Source: Streptomyces sp. 1331.2 (GTDB lineage Bacteria > Actinomycetota > Actinomycetes > Streptomycetales > Streptomycetaceae). From it: a stretch of 64,000 nt of DNA. The stretch covers positions 2,421,001 to 2,485,000 of the forward strand of contig NZ_OBMJ01000001.1 in the NCBI RefSeq assembly GCF_900199205.1, read 5' to 3'. The translations under genes were made by a program, and so were the position numbers. How positions within the stretch are numbered: position 1 is the stretch's first letter; each line of letters opens with the position of its first letter. This document shows positions 56,058-64,000 of this stretch, piece by piece. The notes beneath the pieces were generated by a model. That model saw nothing but the letters and a program-made list of their open reading frames with translations. It was not told the origin of the DNA and did not search any database.

Positions 56058-59000
56058 GTGCAGGGACGTTTCAAAAGGGGTAGCGGCGCCGCGGGCAACC
56101 CGGAGTCGCGCGAGCCCGCGGCAGCCGCCCAGCAGGCGGCGCCGCCCGGCGGCCCGGCCGAGCCGGTGACCCCCGAGGCCGTCGGCCGCCCGGAGGACGA
56201 CGGTCAGGAGCGGAAGTCCGCCCGGGACAAGTTCCGGACCTCCCTGACCCGACGCCGGGCCACCGGTCTGAACCGGCTCGCGATGCGCAACTGGCGCATC
56301 CGCACCCGTCTGATCGCCCTGCTCGCCCTCCCCGTCATGGTCTCGCTGGTCCTCGGTGGCCTGCGCATCCAGACCTCGATGGAGAACTCGCAGCAACTCG
56401 CCCAGATGGCCAACCTGTCCGATCTGGCCAAGAAGGCGACCAACCTCGCGGACGCGCTGCAGACCGAGCGCGACATCAGCGCCGGCCCGATCACCCACGA
56501 GCCGAACGCCCAGCTGGACGACGACATCGTCGCCGCCCGCAAGGCCACCGACGACCTGAGCCGCACCTTCACCGCCTCCTCCGACAAGTTCGAGAACCTC
56601 GAACTGTCCGGCGGTAAGGCGCTGCTGCTGCAGATCCGCAAGGACCTGAACTCGATCGCGGACACCCGCAGCCTGCCGTACCAGAACAACCAGAACATCC
56701 AGTCGACGATCACCGCCTACGACGTGATCATCCGCGACCTGCTGTCCATCACCCAGGACATCGCACTCGCCTCGAACAACAAGGACCTGGTCGTCTCCAC
56801 CCGCGCGCTGCAGCAGTTCTCGCTCGCCAAGAACGCGACCTCGCAGCAGCGGGCCCTGATCAGCGCCGCGCTCGCCAACCCCAAGGGCCCCGACCTCAGC
56901 CCGAGCGACGAGTCCTTCGGTATCCGCCTGCGCCTGTCGTACGACAACGCGATCGCCAGCTTCAACAACATCTACACCGCGCACGACCTGGACAACCTGC
57001 GCAGCCAGCTGAGCTACAACGGCGTCGTCGCCGACGCCGACCGCTACGCCCAGACGATCCTCACTCAGGGCGGCATCCACCAGACCGAGCCGGTCACCTA
57101 CAAGGACTGGTTCGAGAAGTCCAGCGCCAAGATCAGCGCCGAGCGCCGGATCGAGTCCAAGCTCATCGAGAACCTCGACGGCAAGGCCCAGGACCTGCAG
57201 TCCCAGGCCGACACGGACGCCCTGATCATCGGTGTCGCGGTCGCCCTGGTGCTGCTCGTCGCCCTCGGTGGCGCCGGTCTGATCGCCCGCTCGATGGTGC
57301 GCTCGCTGACCCGACTGCAGGCCGCGGCCGAGGACGTCGCCGAGCGCCGCCTGCCCGAACTGGTCAAGACGCTCTCCGAGAGCGACCCGCACGACGTCGA
57401 CACCACCGTCGAACCGGTCGCCGTCGACTCCGCCGACGAGATCGGCCACGTGGCGCACGCCTTCGACATGGTGCACAGCGAGGCCGTCCGCCTCGCCGCC
57501 GAGCAGGCCCTCCTGCGCGGAAACATCAACGCGATGTTCACCAACCTCTCGCGCCGCAGCCAGGGCCTCATCCAGCGCCAGCTGTCGCTCATCTCCGAAC
57601 TGGAGAGCCGCGAGGCGGACCCGGACCAGCTGGCCAACCTCTTCAAGCTCGACCACCTCGCGACCCGCATGCGCCGCAACGGCGAAAACCTCCTCGTCCT
57701 CGCCGGTGAGGACCCGGGCCGCCGCTGGACCCGCCCCGTCCCGCTGGTCGACGTGCTCCGCGCCGCCGCCTCCGAGGTGGAGCAGTACGAGCGCATCGAA
57801 CTCGCCGCCGTGCCGTCGGCCGAGGTCGCCGGCCGCGTCGTCAACGACCTCGTCCACCTGCTCGCCGAGCTGCTGGAGAACGCCACCTCGTTCTCCAGCC
57901 CGCAGACCCGCGTCCGGGTCACCGGCCACGCGCTGCCCGACGGCCGCGTGCTGGTCGAGATCCACGACACCGGCATCGGCCTGAGCCCCGACGACCTCGC
58001 CGAGATCAACGAGCGCCTGGCCAACCCGCCGACGGTGGACGTCTCGGTCTCCCGCCGCATGGGCCTCTTCGTGGTCGGTCGACTGTCGCTGCGCCACGGC
58101 ATCCGGATCCAGCTGCGCCCCAGCGACTCCGGCGGCACCACCGCGCTGGTCATGCTGCCGGTGGACGTCACCAACTCCGGCGACCGCCGCGGCGCAGGCC
58201 GGGCCGGCGCCGCGCCGGGCAAGCAGCAGCGCGGGGTCGCCCCGACGCCGCGCCAGCAGCGCCAGGTGCCGCCCGGCCGCCAGAACGGCCCGGCCGCGCT
58301 CGGCCAGGGCCCGGCCGGCGGTGCCCCGCAGGGCAGCCGTCCGCAGCTCGGCCAGGGTGGCCCCGGCCCGCAGGGCGGTCCGGCGGCTCCGGCCGGCCCG
58401 GGCGCGCCGGGCGGTCCCGGTGCGGCCGGCGGCCGCCCCGGCGGTCTGCCGACCCGCCAGATCGGCCAGTCGCTGCGCGAGAACCCCGCACCGCAGGGCC
58501 CGGGTCAGCAGGGCCGGAACCAGGGCCGGCCGGGCCGGCCCCAGCAGCCCGCACAGGCGCAGCAGACCCAGCAGCAGCCCCAGCAGGCCCAGCAGCCGCA
58601 GCAGTCGCCGCAGGGCGGCCTGCCGCAGCGCGCCCCCGGCCGCCAGGGTCCGCCGCAGGGCGGCCCGAACGGCCTGCCCCGCCGCGGCGGCCGTCAGCAG
58701 CAGCCCGGTCAGCCCCAGCCCGGTCAGCCGCAGCCCGGCCAGGAACGGCAGCGCCCCGGTGCCGGGTTCGACGGTGGTCCGGGTGCCCGGGCCGGCGAGC
58801 AGCCCCAGCACGGCCGCCCCGGCGGTCCCGGTGCGCCCCAGCAGGGTGCCCGTCCGGGCAACCGTCCGCAGGACGGCCTGCCGCAGCGCGCCCCCGGCCG
58901 CCAGGGCCCCGGTGCCCCCGAGGCCGCCGGCCGGCCCGGTGCCCAGGGTCCGCGTCGTCCGCAGCGCCCCGGCCCGGACGCGCCGCAGCGCGACCGTCAG

Positions 59001-59855
59001 CCGCAGCTGCCGCCGCAGGCCCAGCCCCAGCAGGTCCAGCAGCCCCAGCAGGTCCAGCCTCAGCCGCTGCCGTCGGCCGAGCCGGCGCCGGTGGAGAGCA
59101 CCCAGCAGTTCGCTCGCCCGCGCTTCGAGGCCAGCCAGATCGACCCGCGCGACCCGCTGGGCCTCGGCCTGGTCGAGCCGGTGCTGCCGAACGTGCCGAA
59201 CCCGGCGCGGCCGGAGCCGGTCCGCCCGGAGCAGGCCCTCCAGCAGCCGCCGCAGCCGCTGCCGCTGCCGCACCAGGAGCCGATGGCGCTGCCGACCGGC
59301 CCGTCCGAGGCGGCCGGCCAGCAGCCCTGGTACCCGCAGGCCGAGACCCAGCCGCAGGGCCCGGAGCAGGCGCGTCAGCGCCAGTACCAGCCGCGCCGCC
59401 CCGGCACCTCCGCGCCGGAGCTCCAGGAGCAGGCCCAGGCCCCGCAGCAACCGCAGCAGGTCCAGGCCCAGCAGCCCCAGCAGCAGCAGCCGGGCGTCGG
59501 CGAGGCCCCCTGGCGGCCGTCCGCGAACGACGAGCGCTGGCGCCGCGCCGAGCAGATCCGCGAGCCCTCGACCAACGGCGTCACGATGTCGGGCCTGCCC
59601 CGGCGGACCCCGCAGGCCAACCTGGTCTCCGGCACCGCCGAGGCGGCGCCGCTGACCGGCCCGCAGGTCTCCCGGGCCCCCGAGGAGGTCCGCGGCCGGC
59701 TGACCAACCTGCGCCGCGGCATCCAGCAGGGCCGCCGGGCCGGCGCCGAACAGGCTGCCAATCAGCCGGGCTCCCAGCATGGTGCTCAGCAGCCCGGATT
59801 CGATAGTTTCGGTGGCCGGAGCGACGGCAACGGCGCAGATCACCAGGAGCGTTGA
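56058..59855 (+). CDS. cvnA: CvnA-type membrane sensor histidine kinase with NIT domain
   Basis: Sensor kinase-like first component of a conservon. Layout from GTG at 56058 (1265 residues): basic/Ala-rich cytosolic leader, transmembrane helix about 85-103, an extracytoplasmic nitrate/nitrite-sensing-like helical domain (about 105-385, with SDLAKKATNLADALQTERDI), second helix about 389-411, HAMP-like linker, a conserved LSRRSQGLIQRQL and FKLDHLATRMRR with His533, then a HATPase domain (LLAELLENATSFSSPQTRV, EIHDTGIGLSPDDL, GLFVVGRLSLRHG). From about residue 710 there is a 550-residue Gln/Pro/Gly-rich tail. Partners CvnB-D follow. The start is inferred; no cognate response regulator is encoded nearby. 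Confidence 0.9.
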   Translation: MQGRFKRGSGAAGNPESREPAAAAQQAAPPGGPAEPVTPEAVGRPEDDGQERKSARDKFRTSLTRRRATGLNRLAMRNWRIRTRLIALLALPVMVSLVLGGLRIQTSMENSQQLAQMANLSDLAKKATNLADALQTERDISAGPITHEPNAQLDDDIVAARKATDDLSRTFTASSDKFENLELSGGKALLLQIRKDLNSIADTRSLPYQNNQNIQSTITAYDVIIRDLLSITQDIALASNNKDLVVSTRALQQFSLAKNATSQQRALISAALANPKGPDLSPSDESFGIRLRLSYDNAIASFNNIYTAHDLDNLRSQLSYNGVVADADRYAQTILTQGGIHQTEPVTYKDWFEKSSAKISAERRIESKLIENLDGKAQDLQSQADTDALIIGVAVALVLLVALGGAGLIARSMVRSLTRLQAAAEDVAERRLPELVKTLSESDPHDVDTTVEPVAVDSADEIGHVAHAFDMVHSEAVRLAAEQALLRGNINAMFTNLSRRSQGLIQRQLSLISELESREADPDQLANLFKLDHLATRMRRNGENLLVLAGEDPGRRWTRPVPLVDVLRAAASEVEQYERIELAAVPSAEVAGRVVNDLVHLLAELLENATSFSSPQTRVRVTGHALPDGRVLVEIHDTGIGLSPDDLAEINERLANPPTVDVSVSRRMGLFVVGRLSLRHGIRIQLRPSDSGGTTALVMLPVDVTNSGDRRGAGRAGAAPGKQQRGVAPTPRQQRQVPPGRQNGPAALGQGPAGGAPQGSRPQLGQGGPGPQGGPAAPAGPGAPGGPGAAGGRPGGLPTRQIGQSLRENPAPQGPGQQGRNQGRPGRPQQPAQAQQTQQQPQQAQQPQQSPQGGLPQRAPGRQGPPQGGPNGLPRRGGRQQQPGQPQPGQPQPGQERQRPGAGFDGGPGARAGEQPQHGRPGGPGAPQQGARPGNRPQDGLPQRAPGRQGPGAPEAAGRPGAQGPRRPQRPGPDAPQRDRQPQLPPQAQPQQVQQPQQVQPQPLPSAEPAPVESTQQFARPRFEASQIDPRDPLGLGLVEPVLPNVPNPARPEPVRPEQALQQPPQPLPLPHQEPMALPTGPSEAAGQQPWYPQAETQPQGPEQARQRQYQPRRPGTSAPELQEQAQAPQQPQQVQAQQPQQQQPGVGEAPWRPSANDERWRRAEQIREPSTNGVTMSGLPRRTPQANLVSGTAEAAPLTGPQVSRAPEEVRGRLTNLRRGIQQGRRAGAEQAANQPGSQHGAQQPGFDSFGGRSDGNGADHQER

Positions 59856-59856
59856 G

Positions 59857-60279
59857 TTGAACCAGATGAGCCAGGCCGCACAGAACCTGAACTGGCTGAT
59901 CACCAATTTCGTGGACAACACCCCCGGGGTGTCCCACACCGTGGTGGTCTCCGCGGACGGCCTCCTCCTGTGCATGTCCGAGGGCTTCCCGCGCGACCGC
60001 GCCGACCAGCTCGCCGCCGTCGCCTCCGGCCTCACCTCCCTCACCTCCGGCGCCAGCCGGATCTTCGAGGGCGGCGAGGTCAACCAGACCGTCGTGGAGA
60101 TGGAACGGGGCTTCCTGTTCCTCATGGCCATCAGCGACGGCTCCGCCCTCGCCGTCCTGGCCAGCCCCGACTCGGACATCGGCCTCGTCGGCTACGAGAT
60201 GGCCCTGCTCGTCGACCGCGCAGGCGCCGTCCTCACCCCCGCACTCCGCGCGGAACTCCAGGGCAGTCTCCTGCACTGA
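59857..60279 (+). CDS. cvnB: CvnB roadblock/LC7 protein
   Basis: 140-residue roadblock/LC7-domain protein, second conservon component, thought to link the kinase-like CvnA with the GTPase CvnD. Sequence features: MSQAAQNLNWLITNFVDNTP, SHTVVVSADGLLLCMSEGFP, VNQTVVEMERGFLFLMAISD, LVGYEMALLVDRAGAVL. Two starts are possible. TTG at 59857 lies seven bases from AGGAG, which is ideal; the ATG at 59866 would have a 16-base spacer, so TTG is chosen. It begins one base after the cvnA stop. Confidence 0.93.
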   Translation: MNQMSQAAQNLNWLITNFVDNTPGVSHTVVVSADGLLLCMSEGFPRDRADQLAAVASGLTSLTSGASRIFEGGEVNQTVVEMERGFLFLMAISDGSALAVLASPDSDIGLVGYEMALLVDRAGAVLTPALRAELQGSLLH

Positions 60280-60443
60280 CCGGAGCCCGCACGGATCCAC
60301 CCACCCGTCCCACCCCGCCGCCGGGTCCGACCCGACCGGACCCGGCGACTCACCCTCAGCTACCCTCTGGCAGCTGATCCCGCCTCAGCTGGCACCGCCC
60401 CAGCTGGAACCGGCTGCTCAAGGCTGCAGCACAAGGAGGACCC

Positions 60444-60869
60444 ATGACCCCGCCCTCGACACCCGCCGGCGCGTACGGCAACGGGTACGGCAGCGGCTAC
60501 GGCGGGCAGCAGTCCGACGGCTACGAGCAGCAGCCGCTGGTCCGCCCGTACGCGATGACCGGCGGTCGGACCCGTCCGCGGTACCAGCTCGCCATCGAGG
60601 CCCTGATCTCCACGACCGGTTCCGCCGAGCGGACCGGCGGTCTCCTGCCGGAGCACGCGCGGATCGTCAACCTCTGCCGTGAGGTCAAGTCCATCGCGGA
60701 GATCTCCGCACTGGCCGGTGTGCCGCTGGGTGTCGCCCGCATCCTCGTGGCCGACCTCGCCGAAGCCGGTCTCGTCGCCATCCACCAGCCCGCCGCCGCG
60801 GGCGAGTCGGGCGGAACGCCCGATGTCACGCTGCTCGAAAGGGTCCTCAGTGGACTTCGCAAGCTCTAA
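60444..60869 (+). CDS. cvnC: CvnC, DUF742 protein
   Basis: 141-residue DUF742 protein, third conservon component. The first 45 residues are Gly/Tyr/Gln-rich (GAYGNGYGSGYGGQQ). The DUF742 domain has LVRPYAMTGGRTRPRYQLAI, EHARIVNLCREVKSIAEISA, and VPLGVARILVADLAEAGLVA, which looks like a winged helix. Whether it binds DNA or protein is not known. ATG at 60444 follows GGAGG. Its last 20 bases overlap cvnD. Confidence 0.93.
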   Translation: MTPPSTPAGAYGNGYGSGYGGQQSDGYEQQPLVRPYAMTGGRTRPRYQLAIEALISTTGSAERTGGLLPEHARIVNLCREVKSIAEISALAGVPLGVARILVADLAEAGLVAIHQPAAAGESGGTPDVTLLERVLSGLRKL

Positions 60870-61428
60870 CGGATCCGCCCGGGCCACGACGTCGGCCAAG
60901 ATCGTCGTCGCGGGCGGCTTCGGTGTCGGCAAGACCACGCTCGTCGGCGCCGTCTCCGAGATCAACCCCCTGCGCACCGAAGCCGTCATGACCTCGGCCT
61001 CCGCCGGCATCGACGACCTCAGCCACGTCTCCGGCAAGACGACCACCACCGTCGCCATGGACTTCGGCCGCATCACCCTCGACGAAGACCTCATCCTCTA
61101 CCTCTTCGGCACCCCCGGACAGGACCGCTTCTGGTTCATGTGGGACGACCTCGTCCGCGGCGCCATCGGCGCCGTCGTCCTCGTCGACACCCGCCGCCTC
61201 GCCGACTGCTTCCCCGCCCTCGACTACTTCGAGAACAGCGGACTCCCCTTCGTCGTCGCCCTCAACGGCTTCGACGGACACCAGCCCCACACCCCCGACG
61301 AAGTCCGCGAAGCACTCCAACTCGGCACCGACACCCCCGTCATCACCCTCGACGCCCGCCGCCGGGACAGCGCCAAAAGCGCCCTCATCACCCTCGTCGA
61401 ACACGCCCTCCTCGCCCGACTCCGCTGA
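60850..61428 (+). CDS. cvnD: CvnD small GTPase
   Basis: 192-residue Ras-like GTPase, fourth conservon component. G1 is VVAGGFGVGKTTLVGAVSE (22-29 phosphate loop), G3 is LFGTPGQDRFWFMWDDL, and G4 is the divergent VALNGFDG (usual NKxD). It starts with GTG inside the end of cvnC (20-base overlap), so translation is coupled. Together CvnA-D are proposed to form a membrane-associated G-protein-like complex, as shown for cvn9 in S. coelicolor. Confidence 0.95.
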   Translation: MDFASSNGSARATTSAKIVVAGGFGVGKTTLVGAVSEINPLRTEAVMTSASAGIDDLSHVSGKTTTTVAMDFGRITLDEDLILYLFGTPGQDRFWFMWDDLVRGAIGAVVLVDTRRLADCFPALDYFENSGLPFVVALNGFDGHQPHTPDEVREALQLGTDTPVITLDARRRDSAKSALITLVEHALLARLR

Positions 61429-61443
61429 ACAGGGCGACCAAGA

Positions 61444-61705
61444 CCGGACGAGTGCGCGGCCCGCGCCGAGCCGAAGGGGCGCGCCGGTGCCGAAAGGGAG
61501 AAGCGAGGAGGCCCCGAGGAACGAGGGGCATCGGAGCGACGACCGTCGGCACCGGGTCCGAGCGCCCCGGACGAGTGCGCGGCCCGCGCCGAGCCGAAGG
61601 GGCGCGCCGGTGCCGAAAGGGAGAAGCGAGGAGGCCCCGAGGAACGAGGGGCATCGGAGCGACGACCGTCGGCACCGGGTCCCAGCGCCCCGGAGGCGAG
61701 TGCGC
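61444..61705. repeat. 123-bp tandem repeat, related to the 55.1 kb repeat
   Basis: Two head-to-tail 123-bp copies (61444-61566 and 61567-61689) that differ at only one or two positions, plus the first bases of a third. 123 is a multiple of three, which keeps shadow frames open across it. The left and right blocks match the single copy at 55083-55199. Confidence 0.93.
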
Positions 61706-61723
61706 GAAACAACTGCAACCGTC

Positions 61724-61764
61724 AGGCCCCGGCGGCCCGTCCACCCAACGGGCCGCCGGGGCCT
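61724..61764 (+). terminator. 17-bp perfect hairpin after cvnD
   Basis: AGGCCCCGGCGGCCCGT and its complement with loop CCACCCA, about 300 bases beyond the cvnD stop, right after the tandem repeat. It should end the cvn operon. Confidence 0.85.
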
Positions 61765-62104
61765 CGATGCTTACCGGCCGGTGCCCTCCGGGGGCACCGC
61801 GCAAGACCCGTGTATAAGCAGCGGATAACAGTTCGGTAGGCATTTTGTGATCAACAATGACGCAGCGTGGCGAAACAGCGTCACTCAGCGCCAGATGACC
61901 ACGGTTTTGCTCCGTCATGTCGGTGAATGTCCAGATTGTGCCGACGCGGGTGCCCTCCGGCGGCTGTTTGTCCCCCATCCCTGCACGTGCTGAAATTCCA
62001 GCTACCCCTGAATCTCCCGCGCCGGCCGTCCGGCAGCGGGTCAGGGCCCGGGGGTAGCGCTGGATTGATCCATGGCCGGCTGTCGGCCGAGAGGTAGTTG
62101 TCGA

Positions 62105-64000
62105 GTGAGGCGTAAGCAGCAACCCGCCCCGCAGCGGCGCTCCGAGCCCCGCCAGAGCGAGCCGAACCGTACCCCCGGGGAGCAGGCCGGATTCTCCGCG
62201 TTCACTCCCACCGAGGAACGCCCCCAGGCCACCCCCGCCGCGAGCCCCCCGAGCCTCTCCACGGCGCCCCGCAGCGGCGGCTCCCAGGGCGGCGACGGCG
62301 GCTCCGGACGGTACGACTTCCTCCGCCCGCGCAACTGGCGCGTGCCGACCCGCCTGATCGCGATCCTGCTGATCCCCGTGATCATCAGTCTCGTCTTCGG
62401 TGGTCTGCGAGTGAACACCTCGGTCGACGGCTACATCAAGGCGTCCCGCGCCGAGAAGACCGCCGAGCTGGCCAAGGCCGCGACCGAACTCGCCGAGGCC
62501 CTGGAGAACGAGCGCGACAAGACGCTCATACCCCTGCTCACCAAGCAGGACCCGAACAACGAGGTCGCCAAGCGCCGCGCCGACACCGACGCCGCGCTGA
62601 AGGCCTACAACGCCGCCTACGAGGCCTCCGACAAGTCCGGCGAGCTGCCGCGTCGCCACGACGCCTTCCAGATCCTGGTCGCCGACCTGCCGCACCTGCG
62701 GGCCAACGCGTACGGCCCCGAGCTGTTCCTCAGCGCGACCGCGAGCGCCTACTCGACGATGTTCGCGCCGCTGCTGGCCTACGACAACTCGGTCGGCATG
62801 GGCTCCTCCAACGCCACCAGCAAGGGCCGCGCGATCTACGCGATGTCGCTGGCCAAGGCCTCCGCCTCGACCCAGCGTGCGCTGATGCTGCACCTGCTGG
62901 TCGGCATCGCCCAGAACGGCACCACCCGGTACGAGAACGCCGACGCGACCCAGCAGATCGTGGTCGCGGAGAAGCTGGAGCAGGTCTCCCTCAACGAGTT
63001 CAACACCGGTAGCGCCCCCGAGGACGCCAGGAAGTACTCGGACGCGCAGGTCGCCCTGGCCACCGCCCAGGACCGCTCGGCGTACAAGATGCCGAACGGC
63101 TCCGCGCCGACCATGCAGGGCCTGCTGGCCCTGGCCGCCGCGTACAGCCAGTCCGCCGCCGAGGGCCAGCTGAAGGGCAAGGCCGCCGCCGACGCGTCGT
63201 TCGCCGAGGCGAAGGCCTCCGGCCTGACCCCGGACAACTGGAACCAGGCCGCCAACACCCACATCCAGGCCCTGCGGAACACCGAAGTCACGCTGCTGGA
63301 CGACGTCCTCACCGACTCCCGCAGCCTGAAGGACAACGCGCTCTACGACGCCATCCTCAACACGGTCATCGTCGTCGCCTCGCTGATCCTGGCCGGCCTG
63401 CTCACCGGCTACGTGGCCCGCTCGATGATCCTCGGCATGCGCACCCTGCGCAGCGCCGCCCTGGAGATCGCCGACCACCGCCTGCCGGACCTGGTCGAGA
63501 AGCTCTCCAAGACCGACCCCGACCGGGTCGACACCTCGGTGACCGCGATCCCGCTGCACGGCAAGGACGAGATCGGCGAAGTCGCCCGGGCGTTCGACCA
63601 GGTCCACCAGCAGGCCGTGGCGCTCGCCGCCGAGCAGGCCCTGCTCCGAGGGAACGTCAACGCGATCTTCACCAACCTGTCGCGTCGCAGCCAGGGCCTG
63701 ATCCAGCGCCAGCTGGCGCTGATCACCGACCTGGAGAACAACGAGGCCGACCCGGACCAGCTGGAGAACCTCTTCAAGCTGGACCACCTGGCGACCCGTA
63801 TGCGCCGCAACGGTGAGAACCTGCTCGTCCTCGCGGGCGAGGAGGCCGGCCGCCGCTGGAACACCCCGGTCCCGCTGGTCGACGTGCTCCGCGCCGCCGC
63901 CTCCGAGGTGGAGCAGTACGAGCGCGTCGAGCTCTCCGGCATCCCGGAGGTCGACGTCGTCGGCGCCGCCGTGACCGACCTCGTCCACCTGCTCGCCGAG
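62105..64000 (+). CDS. Second CvnA-type sensor histidine kinase (partial, runs off the window)
   Basis: 632 codons are visible from GTG at 62105, preceded by GAGAGG; the 3' end lies beyond the window. Layout matches the first CvnA: polar leader, transmembrane helix about 83-101 (LIAILLIPVIISLVFGGL), an extracytoplasmic helical domain with little similarity to the first one, second helix about 417-438, HAMP-like region, then the same core LSRRSQGLIQRQLALITDLE, FKLDHLATRMRRNGENLLVL (His561) and the start of the HATPase domain (DLVHLLAE). The kinase core is nearly identical to that of CvnA; the sensor half has diverged. It probably begins a second conservon. Confidence 0.88.
   Translation, partial: MRRKQQPAPQRRSEPRQSEPNRTPGEQAGFSAFTPTEERPQATPAASPPSLSTAPRSGGSQGGDGGSGRYDFLRPRNWRVPTRLIAILLIPVIISLVFGGLRVNTSVDGYIKASRAEKTAELAKAATELAEALENERDKTLIPLLTKQDPNNEVAKRRADTDAALKAYNAAYEASDKSGELPRRHDAFQILVADLPHLRANAYGPELFLSATASAYSTMFAPLLAYDNSVGMGSSNATSKGRAIYAMSLAKASASTQRALMLHLLVGIAQNGTTRYENADATQQIVVAEKLEQVSLNEFNTGSAPEDARKYSDAQVALATAQDRSAYKMPNGSAPTMQGLLALAAAYSQSAAEGQLKGKAAADASFAEAKASGLTPDNWNQAANTHIQALRNTEVTLLDDVLTDSRSLKDNALYDAILNTVIVVASLILAGLLTGYVARSMILGMRTLRSAALEIADHRLPDLVEKLSKTDPDRVDTSVTAIPLHGKDEIGEVARAFDQVHQQAVALAAEQALLRGNVNAIFTNLSRRSQGLIQRQLALITDLENNEADPDQLENLFKLDHLATRMRRNGENLLVLAGEEAGRRWNTPVPLVDVLRAAASEVEQYERVELSGIPEVDVVGAAVTDLVHLLAE

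Larger units (their letters stand above)
61429..62104. other. Intergenic region between the two conservon loci
   Basis: 676 bases. First half: the 123-bp tandem repeat and the 17-bp hairpin, plus a small CGGTGCCC/GGGCACCG hairpin (61779-61799). Second half: AT-richer control DNA for the second cvnA, with TGACGC-N14-GCGTCA (61858-61883). Open frames through the repeats are low-complexity and rejected. Confidence 0.6.

Noticed and set aside
55770..60179. 1469-codon minus-strand open frame opposite the conservon
   Set aside because: Shadow frame; the plus strand encodes complete CvnA and CvnB with clear motifs.
61388..63988. 866-codon minus-strand open frame across the tandem repeat and the second cvnA
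   Set aside because: Kept open by the 123-bp repeat length and by GC bias; the plus strand encodes the kinase.

Overview
This window is chromosomal core DNA from a high-GC actinomycete, most likely a member of the Streptomycetaceae (Streptomyces or Kitasatospora). Evidence: strong G/C bias at third codon positions, many GTG starts, an NsdA-type regulator, a HupS-type HU protein with a lysine-rich tail, an NdgR-type IclR regulator beside leuCD, and a CvnA-D conservon. From memory, the gene order follows the S. coelicolor block SCO5541-SCO5595 closely, in reverse. The genus is not settled by the sequence alone.

Layout. 1-3 kb: translation genes on the minus strand (rpsP-khpA, then rimM-trmD-rplS). 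3.4-9.9 kb: a metallopeptidase-like protein, proS, a methyltransferase, ftsH and a GNAT acetyltransferase. 10-16.2 kb: ffh, then the nitrogen operon amtB-glnB-glnD with a possible GlnR box. 16.5-24.6 kb: nsdA, a divergent primase/polymerase-like gene, ftsY, smc and a 67-residue coiled-coil protein. 25-30.7 kb: acyP, a TPM-domain membrane protein, a DMT-like membrane protein, mutM, rnc, rpmF and the DUF177 gene. 30.9-38.5 kb: a DivIVA-like protein, coaD, rsmD, an HTH-like hypothetical, recG, a FakA-like DAK2 protein and rpmB. 38.7-42.7 kb: thiD, pfkA, thiL, a stand-alone Lrp ligand-binding domain and a DUF3515 protein. 42.8-48.5 kb: ddl, gpsA-plsC, cofC (F420 synthesis), a small OB-like protein, hupS and a small hypothetical. 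48.7-51.7 kb: leuCD with divergent ndgR. 51.8-54.9 kb: a Gln-Glu-Glu-Glu-Gln tRNA operon, gltX and a fumarylacetoacetate hydrolase-family gene. 55-64 kb: a 72-residue protein with a duplicated motif, the conservon cvnA-B-C-D, then a second cvnA-type kinase that runs off the window end.

Genes group functionally: protein synthesis and export (rplS, rpsP, rimM, trmD, ffh, ftsY), chromosome and DNA handling (smc, hupS, recG, mutM), nitrogen sensing (amtB, glnB, glnD), envelope and lipid precursors (ddl, gpsA, plsC), leucine synthesis, Glu/Gln decoding, and G-protein-linked signalling (conservon). Most transcription units end in long near-perfect hairpins.

Most of the window is ordinary core genome. 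The least explained material is: the 55.0-56.0 kb control region (72-aa protein, TGTGA-N6-TCACA site, nested palindrome); a roughly 120-bp intergenic repeat found at 55.1 kb and as a 123-bp tandem at 61.5 kb, each time next to a 17-19 bp hairpin; and several unrelated short tandem repeats in gene leaders.
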